The translations under genes and the position numbers were made by a program. Below the pieces are notes generated by a model that saw nothing but the letters and a program-made list of their open reading frames with translations, made no database searches and had not been told where the DNA came from. A DNA stretch of 64,000 bases from DATKUC01 sp964553615 (lineage in GTDB: Bacteria; Spirochaetota; Spirochaetia; DSM-27196; DATKUC01): contig CAZKMA010000005.1 in NCBI GenBank assembly GCA_964553615.1, positions 1 through 64,000 of the forward strand. Direction: 5' to 3'. This document shows positions 60,742 through 64,000 of the stretch, in pieces; within the stretch, counting starts at the first letter, position 1; the number at the start of each line of letters is the position of its first letter.

Positions 60742-61608
60742 CTAAGACTTCACCGCGCCGGCGGTCAAACCTCTTACAATGTAGCGCTGGAAGACAATCG
60801 AAATCGTGACCGGCAGAATCAAGGCAATGACCGTCCCGGCGGACATGAGATCCCAATTCACAAAATACTGGCTGATAAACTCGGTCATAGCCACGGTAAT
60901 GGGCTTTGCATTGAGGGTGTAGGTTAGAACCAGGGCCGGTGCAAAAAGGTTCCAGGTAAAGAGGAACGATATGATTGCCACGGCGATAAGACCGGGCATG
61001 ACGAGATGGATACTGACGCGGTACAGGGTCTGGAACAGACTGCACCCGTCAATTCGGGCGGCATCCTCTATCTCTTTGGGAACTGCATCGAAATACCCCT
61101 TCATGAACCAGGTCTCGAACGGAAGCCGATAGGTGAAGGAGAGCAGGATCAGACCAAGCTTGGTATCGAGAAGCCCGAGCTTGCTGTACTCGGAGAACAG
61201 GCCAATGAGAACCGGCCAACCCGGAATGGCAATGATACCGAGGGTGAAGTAGAAGAAAAGCTGCCGGCCTGGAAATCGGAGACGGGAATACGCATAGCCC
61301 AGCATCGGAGCAACAACCATGACGCAGAAAGTCGTCATGACCGCAATGATCGTTGAGTTGCGCAGTCCAAGCCACATGAGATCGGAGGCACTGTTGCCCC
61401 CGCCGCCGCGGAACCCGGCACCGGTAATGAGAACCTTCTGGTAAGCCTCCAGTGTCGGGTTGTGCGGGAACCAGTGCGGAGGAGTCGAATAGAGTTCGGC
61501 ACGGGTGGAGATTGAACTGATCAGGATCCAGAGAACCGGTGCAAGGGTCCATACCAGCACCAGAACCGTACCCACGATGTGCCTGGGCCGTAGCGTCGCA
61601 CGTCGCAT
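60742..61608 (-). CDS. sugar ABC transporter permease (MalG type)
   Basis: A CUT1-family permease with six helices. The EAA loop is EIEDAARIDGCSLFQTLYRVSIHLVMPG, and the C-terminus FQRYIVRGLTAGAVKS is characteristic. The ATG at 61608 overlaps the TGA of the upstream permease (TGATG). The periplasmic loop after helix 1 contains a Gly-rich insert (AGFRGGGGNSASDL). No ATPase gene is nearby. Confidence 0.94.
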   Translation of the reverse strand: MRRATLRPRHIVGTVLVLVWTLAPVLWILISSISTRAELYSTPPHWFPHNPTLEAYQKVLITGAGFRGGGGNSASDLMWLGLRNSTIIAVMTTFCVMVVAPMLGYAYSRLRFPGRQLFFYFTLGIIAIPGWPVLIGLFSEYSKLGLLDTKLGLILLSFTYRLPFETWFMKGYFDAVPKEIEDAARIDGCSLFQTLYRVSIHLVMPGLIAVAIISFLFTWNLFAPALVLTYTLNAKPITVAMTEFISQYFVNWDLMSAGTVIALILPVTISIVFQRYIVRGLTAGAVKS

Positions 61609-62507
61609 CACCCTCGATCTTCCTTCAGACTCATCCGGATGTAGGAGACTGTGAGTACCAGCATCGCTGCGCCGACCAGAAAGGCCATTGCAGCACCCAC
61701 ACCGAATTGTCCATTCACGAATGTGACCTGATAGTTGTACATCATGGGTGTCAACGTGGACTCGTCGAAACCCATGAGCGCATAAATCTCGTCGAAAACA
61801 CCGAAGGCGGCAATCAACGTCAGGATCAGCGCGACCCCCCCAATTCTACGAAGGGCAGGAAGAGTAATATGGAAAAGCTGCTGGAAACTGTTTGCGCCGT
61901 CTACCTTTGCCGCCTCATACAGCTGGTCGGGAATTGACTGGAGAGCTCCCAGGAACAATACGCTCACAAAGGGAACGTACCTCCAGACAAAGGTAAACAT
62001 GGCAATATTCAGCGCGGCGAACGGATGGATGAGCCAGTGCTGGTACTGGCCGATAATGCCGAGCTGATAGAGGATCCCGTTGAATGCGCCGTGGTCTCCA
62101 TCGAATATCCATTTCCACAGATAGCCGTTCACGATTGGAGGGATAGCCCACGGTATGATGATGATTGCACGAAGCGCCTTCCGCCCGGCAAACCGCTCGT
62201 TCAGGAGAATACCTATTGCGAACGCAATCAGGGTTACGAGGACCGTTCCCGCCGCCATGAAATACAGGACGTGGCGCACCGAAAGCCAGAACCCCGGGTC
62301 CTGGAGAACCGTAAGATAGTTCGCAAGACCGACAAAATGAACTCGACCCGGCATCTTGATGTTATAACGAAGAAAACTGAACCTGAATGAGGTAAGTGCG
62401 GGATAGTAAGCGAACGCCGCCAGACAGAGCAGGCCCGGAACAAGAATGGCGTATGCGAAATTTCGGTCCCGGTCAAACCATCGCGCTATGTTCCGTCTGC
62501 TGGCCAA
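61608..62507 (-). CDS. sugar ABC transporter permease (MalF type)
   Basis: A CUT1-family permease of 299 residues with six helices and the EAA loop YEAAKVDGANSFQQLFHITLPALRR. The start is a TTG at 62507, with GGAGA at proper spacing. It follows the binding-protein gene after 80 bases and shares a base with the next permease. The substrate is unknown. Confidence 0.92.
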   Translation of the reverse strand: MASRRNIARWFDRDRNFAYAILVPGLLCLAAFAYYPALTSFRFSFLRYNIKMPGRVHFVGLANYLTVLQDPGFWLSVRHVLYFMAAGTVLVTLIAFAIGILLNERFAGRKALRAIIIIPWAIPPIVNGYLWKWIFDGDHGAFNGILYQLGIIGQYQHWLIHPFAALNIAMFTFVWRYVPFVSVLFLGALQSIPDQLYEAAKVDGANSFQQLFHITLPALRRIGGVALILTLIAAFGVFDEIYALMGFDESTLTPMMYNYQVTFVNGQFGVGAAMAFLVGAAMLVLTVSYIRMSLKEDRG

Positions 62508-62587
62508 AAGGGATCTCCAATCTGATCTATACTGTCGCTATGCTGTCGCACGAACCGGACTCACGCCGGCCCGCGCGACATCCGCGT

Positions 62588-63820
62588 CTACTGGTACTCT
62601 TTCTTCAACTTCTGCTGGTATTCGCCAAGGCCCTGAATAGCCTGATCCACGGTCTGCTGTCCTCGTGCAACCCGAACGAGCGCGGCGGTCGCTTCGGCGT
62701 CGAATTGATCAAACCATGGCTGTTCGTACGGAAGGGAGACGAGATATTTCGCCTGCTCCTGCATCGTTGGCCAGCCCTCTATCTTCCCTTCGTCTCCGAG
62801 CCCCTTGAAAGTGGCCGAATTGGCAGGGAACATGCCGTTCGCGCTGTATGCATAGCGCTCGACCTGATCGCTCAACATGAACTGGATGAACTTAGCGGCA
62901 GCTTTCGGTGCCTTCGTGTACGCCGATATTCCGGCGCCACCGGGAAGACTCCAGGTAAAGTGCTTTCCGGGAAGAAGCAGATAGTCGGCATTCGGCGCCA
63001 CCTTCGACTGCTTCGGATCGTTGGAAATTGAGAGTGAACCCTGCCATGCCTGATGAAACTCTGCCTGCCCGGCCCAGAACTGCGGGTGCGGGTTCTGGGA
63101 CGTCAGCCGTTCAGGTGAAATGAGCCCTTCCTTGTAAAGACGTACGAGTGTGTCGAACGCCTGGTATCCCGGACTGCTCTTATCCGTGAAGGTAGGATTC
63201 ATCTGTGCGTCGAAAAGACGACTGCCGCTGGACAGGGCAATCAGATACCACGACCAGCTTCGCATTCCGAACGCGATCGGATACTGGTAGGTACCATTTG
63301 CCTTCAGCGCCTGTGCCGCGGCTTCGAAGTCCGACCAGGTCCTCAGGTCCGCAGCGGTTTTTCCGATTTTCTGCAACCCGGCCTTATCGAAATCAATCAT
63401 GACCATCTGCTGGTAGAGCGGTATGGCAAGCTGTTTTCCATCGATCCGATAAAAACTCGCACCATACACACTGTCGAGCGTGCTCTTCCATGTGGTGTCG
63501 TCGAGTGCGCTCAGGATCCCGGAGCTCGCGAGCGGTCCGAAATATGAAATCCCGACAAAGATGACATCGGCAGGATTTACCTTTCCCGCCGCGGCAGTCA
63601 TAACCTTGTCGCGAAGCGCGGTCTCCTTCATTGTGGAGACCTGTACGGTAGTCCCGGTCTGTTTCGTGAACTCGGCGAGCAGCTCCTGGGACGGAGCACC
63701 CCAGGACGTTGACATGTACATGATAGTCGAAGGTTCGGCGGCCGACTCCTTCGCACCGGAAGCAAAGACACCGGACACCACACACACGGCGACCAGCACG
63801 GAGACAATACCTTTTTTCAT
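62588..63820 (-). CDS. extracellular sugar-binding protein of ABC importer
   Basis: A CUT1 solute-binding protein (410 residues). The signal peptide ends SGVFASGAKESAAEP, without a lipobox. Blocks such as ELLAEFTKQTGTTVQVSTMKETALRDKVMTAA, PADVIFVGISYFGPLASSGIL and ARGQQTVDQAIQGLGEYQQKLKKEYQ fit the family. GGGAGGG lies before the ATG at 63820. It is the first gene of a five-gene operon. Confidence 0.94.
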   Translation of the reverse strand: MKKGIVSVLVAVCVVSGVFASGAKESAAEPSTIMYMSTSWGAPSQELLAEFTKQTGTTVQVSTMKETALRDKVMTAAAGKVNPADVIFVGISYFGPLASSGILSALDDTTWKSTLDSVYGASFYRIDGKQLAIPLYQQMVMIDFDKAGLQKIGKTAADLRTWSDFEAAAQALKANGTYQYPIAFGMRSWSWYLIALSSGSRLFDAQMNPTFTDKSSPGYQAFDTLVRLYKEGLISPERLTSQNPHPQFWAGQAEFHQAWQGSLSISNDPKQSKVAPNADYLLLPGKHFTWSLPGGAGISAYTKAPKAAAKFIQFMLSDQVERYAYSANGMFPANSATFKGLGDEGKIEGWPTMQEQAKYLVSLPYEQPWFDQFDAEATAALVRVARGQQTVDQAIQGLGEYQQKLKKEYQ

Positions 63821-63846
63821 TGAGAGGCCCTCCCTCTGTTGAGTGA

Positions 63847-63875
63847 ATAATAGGGTATCCGGAATCACACGTCAA
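63847..63875 (-). promoter_or_regulatory. near-consensus sigma-70 promoter of the second sugar importer
   Basis: On the minus strand TTGACG (63875-63870) is followed after exactly 17 bases by TATTAT (63852-63847). Each box differs from the consensus by one base. The -10 lies 27 bases before the binding-protein ATG, so the leader is very short. Confidence 0.75.
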
Positions 63876-63964
63876 TCGAACTCATTTGGAGTTCATCCAT
63901 TAAGGCCGGTGCTCAAGGTGATCCTGTTTGACAGATGGATGCAACGCACATATCATTCTCCGTT

Positions 63965-64000
63965 ATGGAAGAATATCTGGTCATTGGCCTCATGATGGGG
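63965..64000 (+). CDS. start of a truncated reading frame at the window edge
   Basis: An ATG at 63965 opens a frame of 12 codons (MEEYLVIGLMMG) that runs off the window. The hydrophobic content would fit a membrane protein. No ribosome-binding site is visible and the call is tentative. Confidence 0.3.
   Translation, partial: MEEYLVIGLMMG

Noticed and set aside
1..64000. Mobile elements, prophage or toxin-antitoxin modules
   Set aside because: No transposase, integrase, phage structural gene or recognisable toxin pair was seen; the N gaps could still hide one.

Overview
The window looks like a chromosomal scaffold from a free-living, probably anaerobic or microaerophilic spirochaete (Spirochaetota, Spirochaeta/Treponema-like). 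This rests on the two sugar-binding proteins, whose signal peptides end in FANGQKES and FASGAKES as is common in that phylum, together with the Bat-type MoxR/DUF58/VWA operon and a high coding density. The assignment is inference from protein style; there is no rRNA in the window. I found no tRNA, CRISPR array, transposase, integrase or phage gene. Two runs of exactly 100 N (30117-30216 and 40742-40841) are scaffold gaps, and each is flanked by identical repeats.

Region by region. 0-3.7 kb: a small hypothetical protein, an alpha/beta hydrolase, an outer-membrane-like protein and exonuclease I. 3.7-7.6 kb: a minus-strand operon of tethered trypsin-like protease, MoxR AAA+ ATPase, DUF58 protein and BatA-type VWA protein. 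7.8-16.2 kb: a Spy/CpxP-like periplasmic protein, then a divergent pair of paralogues of an unrecognised domain (one fused to an HU-type DNA-binding domain), leading into a compact plus-strand series of PPP-type phosphatase, membrane Ser/Thr kinase, membrane FHA protein, VWA-FHA protein and LEA-like lipoprotein. 16.3-18 kb: amtB and a P-II gene. 18-22.2 kb: acyl-CoA ligase, YgiD-type dioxygenase, membrane-tethered MsrB and an SDR. 22.3-25.4 kb: a sugar ABC importer without its own ATPase. 25.8-30.1 kb: two MFS transporters, folD and a DUF4168 protein. 30.4-35.7 kb: a GH20 hexosaminidase, then a minus-strand sugar-catabolic set (isomerase-like, class I aldolase, PfkB kinase, membrane protein). 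35.9-41.3 kb: a SnoaL-like protein, a 1,198-residue AfsR-like regulator with a decayed cyclase domain, a GAF-like protein behind an 18-bp tandem repeat, and a small secreted acidic protein.

The most coherent block is 43-58 kb: a purine/ureide catabolic island. A divergent promoter region near 50.65-50.72 kb carries a perfect inverted repeat over both -35 boxes. It drives xdhB-xdhC-xdhA to the right and, to the left, a tightly overlapping operon of fdrA(allF), DUF1116(allG), a cyclase-family hydrolase, an unknown GNAT-like protein, a thiolase-fold protein lacking both catalytic cysteines, and a DUF35 zinc-ribbon partner. A carbamate kinase (allK type) lies nearby at 43 kb, a DUF2877 gene (allH) at 55 kb and an NCS2 nucleobase permease at 57 kb. 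Together these suggest import and hydroxylation of a purine, hydrolytic ring opening, transcarbamoylation and ATP formation from carbamoyl phosphate. The thiolase-like/DUF35 pair is the unexplained part.

58.5-63.9 kb: an RluA-type pseudouridine synthase, then a second ABC sugar importer (binding protein plus two permeases) co-transcribed with a GNAT acetyltransferase and a DUF1684 protein from a near-consensus promoter. A truncated reading frame begins at the right edge.
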